Assembly (NCBI GenBank): GCA_035771175.1
Contig: CM069602.1
Location: forward strand, 7,441,001-7,505,000
Reading direction: 5' to 3'
From: Paratinospora sagittata
Taxonomy: Eukaryota; Streptophyta; Magnoliopsida; Ranunculales; Menispermaceae
Length of the DNA: 64,000 bases
Part shown: piece after piece, positions 26,101 to 36,970 of the stretch
Layout of the letters: every line of letters begins with the position of its first letter
Position numbering within the stretch: position 1 is the stretch's first letter
Notes under the pieces: model-generated
The model's input: the letters and a program-made list of their open reading frames with translations, nothing else
The model's database searches: none
Told to the model about the DNA's origin: nothing
Position numbers and translations under genes: made by a program

Positions 26101-26298
26101 GGAATAACTATCCCGAGGGTGAATAAAAATTTGTTGGTAGTTATTTTGACATAATGAGAGCATTGAGCATGAAACAGACTGAAACTGGAGTAACATCTAT
26201 CAGTTAACCATACATGGAGATTGTTTGTGAGTGAGAGTTACAGTTATGCGTGCACTCTCTATTACTCCATGTGTTGATATTTATACATAAGGCCTTTT

Positions 26299-26783
26299 TG
26301 TCGCACCCCAGTACACAGCACACCGCAGTGTCTAGTACCCCCGGGATGTGATGGGTACGCATACCCCAGCCATTACGATCCATAATATTGTTATACCTCA
26401 ATACACAGCCCGCACACAGCGTCTAGTATCCTCGAGGTTTTTTGTCCCCAAAGAGGGCCTCCCCCAAGATCGAACTCATGACCTTATATTCATAAGGTTT
26501 AAATTCGAATCTTGAGTAGCCACTGAACCAATGGTTCAGTGGCTACTCAAGTGGTTCAGTGGCTACTCAAGATTCGAATTTAAACCTTATGAATATAAGG
26601 TCATGAGTTCGATCTTGGGGGAGGCCCTCTTTGGGGACAAAAAACCTCGGGGATACTAGACGCTGTGTGCGGGCTGTGTATTGAGGTATAACAATATTAT
26701 GGATCGTAATGGCTGGGGTATGCGTACCCATCACATCCCGGGGGTACTAGACACTGCGGTGTGCTGTGTATTGGGGTGTGACA
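26299..26783. repeat. Near-perfect 485-bp palindrome at the right end of the composite element
   Basis: The arms are about 231 bp. They begin TGTCGCACCCCAGTACACAG on the left and end CTGTGTATTGGGGTGTGACA on the right, with only three mismatches seen, around a 21-23-bp centre. The innermost part of each arm reads TGGTTCAGTGGCTACTCAAG, then AGTTCGATCTTGGG about 55 nt on. This is faintly like pol III A and B boxes, so SINE-like heads are possible. Two related CARTACACAGCMC motifs lie within each arm. A transcript would fold into a long hairpin. Confidence 0.92.
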
Positions 26784-27040
26784 CTTACATATTTGTAGCG
26801 CCCTTATGTTTCGTGCTTTAAAAGTCAGGACACTTACTTGTAAGTAGCGCCCTCGTGTATTTAAACATTTTAAAACAAAACAGGACGTTAACTGTGAATT
26901 AACGCTTTCATGATTTAGTCGTTTTATCACAAAGTAAGTTATGACGCTTACGATTAAGTAGAGCCTTCACTTCAATGTTCAGTAGGATGCTTATGATCCA
27001 TGAGTGCCCTCAAAGGAACAAAACAATAAAATTGATATTT
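26784..27040 (+). repeat. Laddered AGGACRCTTAC repeat, right part
   Basis: This continues the array at 20621-20991. Units are near 26827 (AGGACACTTACTTG), 26882 (AGGACGTTAACTG), 26940 and 26982, each followed by TAGYGCCCTC or a decayed form of it. Confidence 0.6.
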
Positions 27041-28056
27041 TGTAGTTTTGACACGCACACTTTTTCAGACTACTTTTCAGAACCACTTTTCGTACAAAAA
27101 AATCATCTTTTCAGATTTGTTAGAGATATCTTTTGATTCATGAACCACATCTTTGAGACTTTCCTTATTTGTGCATCTGAAGAGAATCTGGATGTTCATG
27201 AAATCTGCAAATTGCTATTTTCGTGAATATTTCTAGTTGTTGAGTGTAAACGTTCTTATTTGAAATTCAAATTCAAATGAACAACAATTTCATCTATACC
27301 AATCTATAAATACTAGCACTTAGAAGTTTTTGCGCCACCGAACTAAATAGAAAATTCACTAAGCTAAAACTTTTGCAAGTTAGTCGAATCTTTCCAATCT
27401 GATTTGAATAACAAAGTTATTTTAGTTTTCAAAGTGTTCTTTGAAGTGTCGGTTACTCAAAGATTTTCACACTAAGCTTATTTTCTATACTTATTTGCAA
27501 ATCTGTTAGAATTATTTTGAACTATTTTTTCTATTCAGATTTTCAGCACTGTTTTAATCATATATCATACTTGCTGAACGATAAATTTGAGAGATAGTTT
27601 ATAAGATACAGTTGTACTTCATTTTATATCTTGTAAACTATATTGAGTTGTAACAATAGTTGTATAAACTACTGAGTGTCAAACATTGTTTTTGTTTGTA
27701 CTTCCCGGTTGTTCTTAAGCCCGTAAGTTGAGTAGTTAAGTTTGTCTCATACCCGGAAGTCGAGATAAATTGTTCTTAAGCCTGTAAGTTGAGATAGGTT
27801 GGTCTCAAGCCTATAAATTGAGCAGTGTAAATAATTGTTCTTACACACGGAAGTTGTGAAAAAGTGTAACGGTTTAATTTTCACCAATAAGAGAATTCCT
27901 TAGTGAAATTGTTTAAAATCTTAATTGAGGAGGTTAGGTAGTGGAGGTAGGCAAATAGCCGAACCACTATAAATTGACTGTAAATTCATTTACTTTCCGC
28001 ATTTACATATTATCATTGTATTTATTTTTAATTGTCTAAGTGTCTAAGTGTCTAAT
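27041..28056 (+). mobile_element. 3' part of an old LTR-type sequence (copia-like)
   Basis: CTATAAATAC at 27304-27313 is a good TATA box. Downstream come repeated CCGGAAGT and AAGCCYGTAAGTTGAG units. Then comes GGAGGTTAGGTAGTGGAGGT with AGCCGAACCACTATAAATTG, a signature I associate with the U5 end of plant Ty1/copia LTRs. No internal coding region is attached. The solo LTR at 28057 interrupts its right side. Confidence 0.5.
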
Positions 28057-30355
28057 TGTCACAACGCCCCTTACGTAGGCTGATGTCATAACCGGCACAG
28101 CGTACTATACACTGTACAAATCTATAGACAGTATATAATACACTGTCAGCCTTCACGTACTCTCACAAACCTTCCCAAAATGTACATAATATTTTTTTTT
28201 TACCACACATCAAATCAAATCCAATATAGATCTTATAATCATTCCATTCACATTCATTCCAGTCATTCCACAAATTAAATTCTCACCTGATAAATATCTA
28301 TGATCATCTAATTTCATCATCCCAAGCATTATATAATATTACCACACAACCCATCTAGGTGATATTACATATATATCGTGTGTGATAATTATACATATCA
28401 AAATAACATAAATATAATCTATTTCCTCCAAGCATACATACACATACCAGACGAAGGCTCACGTGATTATCACTCACGGAGTTTCCTTTTCCCTTCGACT
28501 CAAGACCTGAAATATTGGAGGAAATGGGGTGAGCAAACAACAGCTCAGTGAATATAGTTCTTGAGATGACAATTATATATATTTAGAGAAATATGACATT
28601 TAAAATCATTTCAAACACTTATGCAACACATGCATCATTCAACGAATATATTATACATGTCAACAACATAAATTTCATGAGTTTTCCATAATACAATGCA
28701 CAATCTCCCTCCTCCGCAAGGCAAGAGAGCGGGTCTAACCCTTGTATGGCCGTTACAAGGTAGCCACAACCTCTCATTACCCAATTAACAGTCATTTCAA
28801 GGGTCGCAACCCTTGTTAGGACAGACCTACTGACAATGAGGACTCGCAAAACCTCATCTGGGTCTAATTCCTAACGAAATGACAATGAGGAATCTCAAAG
28901 CCTCATCATTACAAACTCCAATTGCTAAAATCAGATTGCATGATCCATAAAACTCAATGCATTATATATAAATATAACATGCATACAATCAAACATTTTA
29001 TATGTGTACAATGCCATACAAGAACCAAATCAAGAAAACTATACTCACAGTACAACACGTTCAACTTAAACCCAATCATCGTCGCTTTCGAGTCCAGCTC
29101 CAAGTTAAATCCAACGAATTTAACCTGTCATAATCACTCCATAATTCAATTTCTTGTATTCATATCTATTTACATCTTTCATTTCTCAACTCACTTCAAA
29201 TCACGAATAATAAATCCATTTAGGACTCATAAGCAGTTGAAGAAACTACTATCTCGTTTCTGTGGTCAATCTAGATATTTCCACAAGAAAGAACAGTGAA
29301 AATAGATTTCCGAATCATATTTTCACGACACCATATACGTAGTTACTAAAACTATCAAATCATATCCAAAAATCACAATCTTAGCATCGAAACGTCCAGA
29401 ATTCAGTTCTCTATAATTCTATGATCTCAAACATGAGTTTCATTGGATGCACATCACTGGTCACATCACTGTGCACAATACTATTCACATCACTGATCAA
29501 TGTTCACTATTTACTATTCACTATTTACTATTTACGGTACATTATTCACTATTTACTATTTACTATAACTATTCACTATTCACTATTCACTGTGTACTAT
29601 TCACTATTCACTATTTATTATGCACTATTCACTATTCACTACTATTCATTACTATTCATCCGAAAGATGTAAATTGTATTAAAATTGTCAAACGGTCTCC
29701 AAAACGCATGAAATAGAATCTAACCACAGATTCGGAGTCCCGACAATCCAGGGAGTGTTTTTCTACCTTCTTAGCGGGTTTTCATTTACGTTGGGGTCAA
29801 AACCCCAATTTGTTAAAACGCCGTAAAACGGCTCCCATAGCTAAAATTAGTCCGCTAGAATCATCACATCTAGCTTAGATAATAAGTTCACGAAGAAAAA
29901 TAGTGAAAATCACTTACCACGGGTCCGGATTTTGCGCGAATCGTGCGTTTCCCCCTTTTTCTTCTTCTCCTGCTTCTCTCTGTTCGCTCCTTCTTCTTTC
30001 TGCAACGTTTCTTTCTCTTTCTTTTTTTTTTTTTTTTCATTCAGCACATCATTTAATGATTTACTGTTCCGTAAACAACACATGAACAGTAACTTAATTT
30101 GTCTTTTATTCAAGTACTGTTCATTCTTTTATTTTCTTTTATATCTTTTTATTCGTTCTTCTTCTATACACTCACACGTATATTTGTCTTTTTTCTTCAT
30201 ACACTCAATCATACACACGTATATTTAGCTCATATGTATAAAATACGTGTATGATCAAGCGTATATTGAGCTCTTACGTATAAAATACGTATATTATACA
30301 TCTCGATATACGTGTACGTCAACGTATGTATTAATTAAATTTACGGGGTGTTACA
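28057..30355 (-). mobile_element. Solo LTR, same family as the 20992 LTR, with TSD CTAAT
   Basis: On the plus strand the segment runs from TGTCACAACGCCCC to GGGGTGTTACA (2,299 bp). It is flanked by CTAAT at 28052-28056 and 30356-30360. It mirrors the 20992-23177 LTR, including the ACGT-core cluster (30170-30330) and the GAATAGTAAA-like minisatellite (29500-29655). The unit near 28686-28790 is single here. No primer site or coding region is attached. Recombination between two LTRs is the usual origin. An uninterrupted copy of the target lies at 30597-30990. Confidence 0.9.
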
Positions 30356-30990
30356 CTAATTCATCCATTCCTTAGACATACCTGGGCCAACAATCCCCAC
30401 ACTAACCCGGTGCTAGCGAATGATTTACTAAGGGTGATAAAGCTGAAAATTATGGACTGAATTAGCATGACCTGAAAAATCCAACCAACGATTTCCAAGC
30501 CCCAAGGGTGAAGCACCCTAACCTCGAACAATCAAAACAATGCCGTGTTGGCATCTTTTTTTTTTTATTAATTCAAAAAGGGTTTTTTAAGAATAATTCC
30601 TCAGTGAAATTGTTTAAAATCTTAATTGAGGAGGTTAGGTAGTGGAGGTAGGCAAATAGCCGAACCACTATAAATTGACTGTAAATTCATTTACTTTCCG
30701 CATTTACATATTATCATTGTATTTATTTTTAATTGTCTAAGTGTCTAATTCATCCATTTCTTAGACATACCTGGGCCAACAATCCCCACACTAACCCGGT
30801 GCTAGCGAATGATTTACTAAGGGTGATAAAGCTGAAAATTATGGACTGAATTAGCATGACCTGAAAAATCCAACCAGCGATCTCCAAGCCCCAAGGGTAA
30901 AGCACCCTAACCTCGAATAATCAAAACAATGCCGTGTTGGCATCTCATTTTTTTTTTATTAATTCAAAAAGGGTTTTTTAAGAATAATCA
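30356..30990 (+). repeat. About 395-bp tandem duplication, one copy carrying the solo LTR
   Basis: Copy 1 is about 27893-28056 plus 30361-30596, with the solo LTR and second TSD between. Copy 2 is about 30597-30988. Shared landmarks are AGTGAAATTGTTTAAAATC, the GAACCACTATAAATTGACTG segment, CACACTAACCCGGTGCTAGC and AATGCCGTGTTGGCATC. Copy 2 reads TGTCTAATTCATCC across the insertion point, so it is the empty site. Few substitutions separate the copies. Confidence 0.88.
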
Positions 30991-31340
30991 TAATTTTATT
31001 GTTCATTAAATTAAACATCTCTCTCAAAACATTTCATGAGGAACTGCAACAGAGTGTGAAGAAGTTGCTAAGTGGTGCTCGTATTAAACTACCATTTATC
31101 CAAATGCCCATCATGGGCCAAAGTCAACCTTACGCTGAAGTGAGAAAGGGAAAAATAAATAAATTTATGGATGCCGTAGGTGTTCATCAAAAGCGTTGAT
31201 TTACAAAATTATAAATATACAAGACGATAACAAGAACCCAACAAAATGTATATATGAAAAAATGATCATGATAGAAAATGAGGTTGGTTATTTAAACAAT
31301 ATGAACCACAACTACAAGCTCATTGACCAGAATCGTGATC
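30991..31340 (+). promoter_or_regulatory. Upstream region of the plus-strand LRR receptor kinase
   Basis: TATAAATA at 31210-31217, about 120 nt before the ATG, is a plausible core promoter. A 66-codon frame at 30999-31199 has no recognisable domain and is not called as a gene. Confidence 0.45.
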
Positions 31341-34300
31341 ATGTTTAATATGGCTTCCTTCTCTATATTGTCTCTCTGGGTCTTCCTTTTTGTTTCATCT
31401 TCTAATTATCATGCTGCATCAGATGAATCAATAGAAGCACAAGCTCTTCTCAGATGGAAAGCAAGCCTTGAAAATTCAACTGCTCTCAGTTTCTGGCCAA
31501 ACACAAGTGCAGCTAATTCACAACCAAGTCCATGCAACTGGTTCGGCATAATATGCAACTCGGCCAATCGCGTCACAAACATTTCCTTGCCACAGGCAGG
31601 ATTGCAAGGTACTCTTAGCAACTTGAGCTTAACCTCATTTCCCGAACTTGGCTACATCGAACTATGGGGCAATTCGCTCTCAGGATCCATCCCTAGCAAC
31701 ATTGGTGTTCTTTCCAAACTCACTGTCCTCCATCTCTCGGTTAATAAATTTTCAGGTCCCCTTCCTACTTCACTGGCTAACCTCACTCAAATCATGGATC
31801 TCGATCTTAATCGCAACGCGTTAACAGGTACATTAGATCCTTTTGTTTTTGCAAATTTCAGTAAACTTTCCATTCTTCATCTTGATTACAACCTTTTCAC
31901 TGGAGAAATCCCTTCCCAAATAGGCAACTTGTACAATTTGAACCATCTAACACTAGGAGACAACCATTTCACCGGTTCCATCCCTCCTTCTATATGCAAC
32001 TTAACCAACCTACGCAGTTTCTACCTCTTTCAAAATGGTCTTTCTGGTCCAATACCTTCAGAAATTGGGAACCTCAAATATGTGTATCATATGGACCTTA
32101 GTAACAACAATCTCATTGGCCAAATCCCTCCTTCTATAGGTAATATGAGCAGTTTGTACCTATTATGGATGTATAAAAACATGTTGTCTTCTTCCATCTC
32201 TGAAGAAATAGGATATATGAAGAGCATAGGAACCATGGATCTATCTGCTAACCTTTTGACAGGTTCCATCCCTTCTAGTATTGGAAAATTGAAAATTCTT
32301 GATCACCTTGACTTGGCTAGTAATAAACTCACAGGTCCCACATCTGCTTTAGTCAATTGCACCAACTTAACTCGCCTCTACGTATTCGACAATAAGCTAT
32401 CTGGCATAATACCACAAGAGCTAGGAACCTTGAGACACATGATTGATTTCCAAATAAGTAATAACTCCTTCTCAGGCCTTTTGCCGCAACAGATATGCCG
32501 GGGTGGATCACTTGAGAAATTAGCTCCAAGTGACAACAATTTCACAGGCCCAATCCCAGAAAGCTTGAAAAATTGCACAACCTTGATAAGAGTCAGACTT
32601 GAAAGAAACCAACTTGTAGGAAATATAACAAAAGACTTTGGTATATATCCAAGCCTCACTTACATTGATTTAAGCAACAACAACTTATATGGGGATCTCT
32701 CATCAAGCTGGGGAGAATGTAAAAATCTGACCTTACTAAAGATATCCGGGAATAATATTAGTGGTACAATACCTTCCACCCTTGGCCAGTTAGAGCAATT
32801 AGGAGTGCTTGACCTCTCATCGAATCGGCTTGTTGGAGATATACCAGAAGAACTAGGCAAGTTATCTTCTCTGTTTAACCTCAGCTTAACTGACAACATG
32901 TTGTCTGGTCAAGTGCCCAAAGGAATAGGAAACTTAGCCAATCTAGAGTCCCTAGACCTCTCTGCAAACAATTTTAGTGGATCAATCCCGGTGGAACTTG
33001 GGGACTGCTTAAAATTGCGGTACTTGAGTTTGAGCAACAACTTATTTGTTGAAAGCATCCCAATTCAAATTGGCAATCTAGTGGCTTTGCAAGACTTACT
33101 AGATCTTAGTCAAAACAATCTCACTGGAGAAATATCACCACAGCTTGGGAAATTGGCTGTGTTACAAAAATTGAATCTTTCCCACAACCACCTCGATGGT
33201 TCCATTCCCTCTTCACTTGTCGAGATGATCAGCTTGCAATCCATCGATTTGTCGTACAATGATTTAGCGGGTCTTGTTCCCAACAACAAAGCCTTTCAAA
33301 ATGCTACTGCAGAGGATTTCGAAGGGAACGAAGGTTTATGTGGTGATTTTGTAGGTTTGAAACCATGCAGCACATCTCCCGCAAGATCTAGTAAAAAAAA
33401 GAATGGGCATAAAGTCATGATCATTATTTTTGTTTCTGTGTTTAGCACACTGTTTGTTACATTGGTGATTGCTGGCATTCTATACCTCTTAATTAGGCAA
33501 AAAGAAGAAGAAAAACTGGAAACAGAGGTGAAGAGAACCACATACAGGGATGCATTTTCAATATGGTATTATGATGGAAAGATAGCATACGAAGATATCA
33601 TTGAAGCGACAGAGGATTTTGATGCCAAATATTGCATTGGAGAAGGAGGTTATGGAATTGTATACAGAGCAGAATTGCCAACAAAACAGGTGGTAGCAGT
33701 GAAGAAACTTCACAAAGTGGATGGTGATGATCAAGAGATGGTAGAAAAGAAGAGTTTTTCAAATGAAATACAAGTGCTAGCACAAATTCGCCATCGAAAC
33801 ATTGTGAAATTATATGGTTTCTGCTCCCACCCTCGATGCATGTTTCTAGTATACGAGTACATGGAAAATGGAAGCTTGGCTAGCATTTTAAGAAATGAGG
33901 TAAAAGCTAGAGAATTAGATTGGGTTATAAGGGTGAAAATCATCAAGGGTGTGGCTCATGCTCTATCATACATGCATTATGATTGCTCCCCGCCCATAAT
34001 TCATCGAGACGTATCGAGCAACAATGTCTTGTTGGATCAAGAATTTGGTGCTTGTGTTTCTGATTTTGGCACAGCTAGGCTTCTAAAGCCTGATTCATCC
34101 AATTGGACTACCCTTGCAGGCACTAGGGGATACACAGCTCCAGGTGATTTTTTGTGCTTCCATTCTTCTTCTTCCATTTTATTTTATTTTTTATTATTTT
34201 TTTAATCTAGTCCTAGTTGAGTGAATTTGCAGTCATAATTCGGGTTTTTTTTTTGGTTCTTGCAGAGCTTGCCTACACTTTAGCTGTGACAGAAAAATGT

Positions 34301-34627
34301 GATGTTTATAGCTTTGGGGTGGTGGCATTGGAAACAGTCATGGGAAGGCATCCAGGAGACATTTTATCTTCATTATCGTCACGAATATCTCCAGATATAA
34401 TGTTGAAAGGTGTGTTAGATGAGCGTATTACTTCCCCTGATGAAGACCAACAGATTGCAGGGGATGTAGCCTTTCTTGTAAGAGTTGCAATTTCCTGCAT
34501 AAATCTAAATCCACAATTCAGGCCAACTATGCAACATGTATCAAGGGAGTTTCTAGCTTGCAGTCCATCTCTTCCCGAGACATTCCACACAATTTCACTG
34601 CAGCAACTAATGAATCTCAAAATGTGA
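31341..34627 (+). CDS. LRR receptor-like kinase, MIK2/At1g35710 type (copy 1, intact)
   Basis: Exons 31341-34143 and 34266-34627 encode 1,054 aa. A signal peptide ([14 protein letters not shown]) precedes the LRRNT cap ([12 protein letters not shown], cysteine pair in CNWFGIIC). About 23 LRRs follow, from near residue 90 to 640, then [12 protein letters not shown], a membrane helix (about 692-718) and the kinase. Kinase marks: GEGGYG loop, VAVKK lysine about 788, HRD aspartate about 890 with VSSNN, and DFG aspartate about 908. The HRD arginine makes it an RD kinase. The intron is phase 1 and splits AP|E in subdomain VIII. In Arabidopsis MIK2 senses SCOOP peptides; ligand binding here is inferred from family only. 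An in-frame TTG at 31323 is not the start. It faces the rest of the cluster, being the only plus-strand member. Confidence 0.93.
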
Positions 34628-34840
34628 TTAGCTGGGCCATCCATCATCAAGAAATGTTCATAACAAAGGTTACCCAAAATTGAATGTAAGAATTCTAGTT
34701 CGCATGTGTTTTTGTAAATCCAATATTGTATTAACTAAGTTTTTGTGAGATGAAGATTTTAGATTAAAATTTTAATATTTTTATTAAATCTAACTATATA
34801 TTTGTTAGATTAGAACTCTAAATTTGTTGTCCAATTGCAA
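34628..34840. other. 3' flank of the plus-strand receptor kinase
   Basis: Probable 3' UTR followed by AT-rich DNA, with nothing else visible. Confidence 0.5.
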
Positions 34841-34844
34841 GCAC

Positions 34845-36131
34845 TTTTTTTTAGAGTAAACAAACAAATATATTAATTAAAGCAAAAAGGGATTACACAA
34901 AATCAGAGCACCCGCAGTACTCAACATACACTAACACCACCAAGAGGAAAGGAAAAGCTCCTCCAACCCCACAAGCAACCTTACAATAAACACTCTCCCC
35001 AATTCCTAATCCAATTATTAATAGAGAAGGCCCCGGTAGTTTTAAATGCCAATAAACATGAGCTTGCTAAGGACCACATCATTCCACACCTCTTCCACAG
35101 TCCTAGTCATACCATAAAAAATACGATGATTATGTTCCATCCAAATCATCCAAAGTGTCGCAAGATTTGCCGACCTCATAATAGTAATTTGGTTGCTCTT
35201 TAGACCTAAGTTGTGTGCCGCCATCAAGCACTCTACACACGACTCAAGAAAGGAGTATCTATCCCCTCTTCTAGACTGCCACTCACCCCAAAGCTTCATG
35301 GAAAATGAGCATTGGAAGAAAAGATGATCTGCGTTATCTACATTATTGAAGCATAAAAAACAGTAATGAGGGAGCAAGAAAAGACAAGGAAAACGTCTTT
35401 GAAGTTCATCACCCATGTTGAGCTTATTATGGGCCATGATCCACCTAAACATTTTTATCTTGAATGAAACTTGGCTTTTCAAATTAAGGGGGTCAAAGGA
35501 AAGTTGGGTAACGAGGGGTCATCAATTAAAAACTGAAAAAAGAATTTGCAAGTGAAATGTCCCGAACGATGTAGCGACCAGGAGAATCTATTGGGGCCTG
35601 GAGACAAGCGAATTGAACTCAAAAGAAGTAGGGTTGCTGGCTCAATTTGTTGACCCACTGTGGTAGTGTTAGAGTGCGAGAAAATCCATTTGGTAGGCTC
35701 TAATTGGGCATGATTGACAATGAAATGGGCAATGTGTCACGCAATATACTTTCAATTACTTGTTGTTTGTTCTTGTGTGTATTATTGTTCTTTACTTGAA
35801 GATTGGCTGACCTTGTTATTTGATATTACCAGGTGTCGCACAGATATTGCCTTGCCTCATTGACTCGCCCGTGACAAAGCCCGTGACAAATAGGATGGTT
35901 AGGATATGGCGACGCGTGGTAGAGTCTAGGGAAAATATCAGCTATATTGAGTATCAGTAGCCAAATGGTCCTCCCAAAACTTGAAAGCACTTCCATCCCC
36001 AACCAATAGTTGAAGATGGGGAAACAACTCGGGTAGCAAGGATTGGACAAATTTTCAAGGGCTTCTAAATGATGATCTAATAGATGGGAAAATTCTTCTA
36101 CTGAATTCAATGGTCCCAAACTTGGAGTCAA
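34845..36131 (-). mobile_element. L1-type LINE remnant with reverse-transcriptase zinc-binding domain
   Basis: On the minus strand 35482-35042 encodes FRWIMAHNKLNMGDELQRRF, CFLCFNNVDNADHLFFQCSF and LATLWMIWMEHNHRIF. This is the zf-RVT domain (CxxC...HLFxxC...WxxWxxRNxRxF type) found after plant LINE reverse transcriptases. Upstream, 36131-35826 encodes IADIFPRLYHASPYP, the segment normally just before that domain, in a broken frame. The 3' end at 34847-34854 is an A-run (T on plus) after TTTGTTTGTTTACTC. Most of the element is missing and stops separate the pieces. Confidence 0.8.
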
Positions 36132-36592
36132 AAAATATATTTTTTTTAATAAAGATTAGTAAATAGTGACAAAAGTCATCCAAGTTAATTTTTATTCTCA
36201 ACACTAATTGAAAAAATAAAATAATTATGAGAGGCTCGTCATGGGCATTACTTGGAAATTAATTCAACAAATCATAATGGTACCTTAAAAGGGCATTTTT
36301 GTAAATGTCATTAATGTTTGCAATCGGGTTAAACCAAGGGGTGACAAATTGGGCTCGAACTCATTTGTCCGCTTTCGTCCAACCCGCTTTTAAATGGGTA
36401 CGAACAAGATTTTTTTAAAATCGGGCCAAATACAGACAAAAATTTGTATTCGTTTTAAAAATCAAGCCGAGTCCAGACATAGGCTCAAAAAAACGAATAC
36501 CCAGTCTGTACTTAATCCAAAAGGTATATTTTACAACTATCTATTATAATGTTCCTCAAGCTATGAACATTCCAATCTAGGATCTGTAAGGG
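36132..36592. other. Intergenic DNA, no gene seen
   Basis: AT-rich sequence between two retroelement fragments. No domain or paired termini were recognised. Confidence 0.4.
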
Positions 36593-36970
36593 TCATTCTT
36601 CATAGGTGGCATCAGCTTGTACTTTTACGTCTTTCCAATCGATGGTGTGGGAAGGGTTTGGTTTATATTTTCGCAACATCGACACATGGAACACATTGTG
36701 GATGACGGATAAACTAGTTGGCAAGTCTAGTTTGTAAGCATTCTCGCCAATTCGATTACTGATCTTGAACGGACTGATGAATCGCGGTGATAATTTCCCT
36801 TTCTTACCAAACTTCATGATGCCTTTTTGAGGGCTTATTCTCAGAAATACCTTATCACCTTTTTGGAACTCTAGAGATCGGCGCCTCTTATCTGCGTAGC
36901 TCTTCTGCCTACTTTGTGCTGTAACTAGCCTTTTTCTGGATCAACTTCACTTTTTCGTTCATTTCCATTA
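36593..36970 (-). pseudogene. Ty3/gypsy polyprotein fragment (integrase C-terminal region)
   Basis: Minus-strand translation of 36817-36593 gives MKFGKKGKLSPRFISPFKIS and LSVIHNVFHVSMLRKYKP. This is the conserved GKLSPRFxGPFxI...HNVFHVSxLRKY block at the end of gypsy/chromovirus integrases. Upstream, in shifted frame, come KLIQKKASYSTK and RQKSYADKRRRSLEFQKGDK, the preceding integrase segment. At least one frameshift lies between the parts. No other retroelement domain was found alongside. Confidence 0.85.

Larger units (their letters stand above)
20992..26783 (+). mobile_element. Composite LTR-type element, 5.8 kb, with unmatched ends
   Basis: The element is bounded by a 5-bp TSD (CTTAC) and by TG...CA. 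Its left part is a full LTR (20992-23177) followed by an initiator-Met tRNA primer site. The internal part (23178-26298) has no open frame above about 80 codons and no domain I could identify, so it is decayed or non-autonomous. No matching 3' LTR exists. The right end is instead a 485-bp palindrome (26299-26783) ending GGGGTGTGACA, whereas the LTR ends GGCGTCGTGACA. The superfamily is uncertain; LTR style and primer site suggest Ty3/gypsy. Confidence 0.75.

Noticed and set aside
23178..26298. Retrotransposon polyprotein in the composite element
   Set aside because: I looked for protease, reverse transcriptase, RNase H and integrase motifs on the plus strand. Only faint fragments (for example VIDDAWR near 24990) turned up, so no domain is claimed.
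26299..26783. Palindrome as an independent insertion with its own TSD
   Set aside because: Its flanking five bases differ (CTTTT on the left, CTTAC on the right), while CTTAC matches the left flank of the whole 5.8-kb element.
29421..29716. Overlapping 83- and 89-codon frames
   Set aside because: They read through the GAATAGTAAA-type minisatellite of the solo LTR and give periodic HYSLFTIYY-like peptides.
31323..31340. Earlier start of receptor copy 1
   Set aside because: The codon at 31323 is TTG. The ATG at 31341 gives a proper signal peptide; the ATG at 31350 is also possible.
34144..34205. Receptor proteins ending shortly after GYxAPG
   Set aside because: These ends come from reading into the intron. 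The GT donor at the conserved phase-1 site joins a second exon with kinase subdomains IX-XI in every copy that has a kinase.
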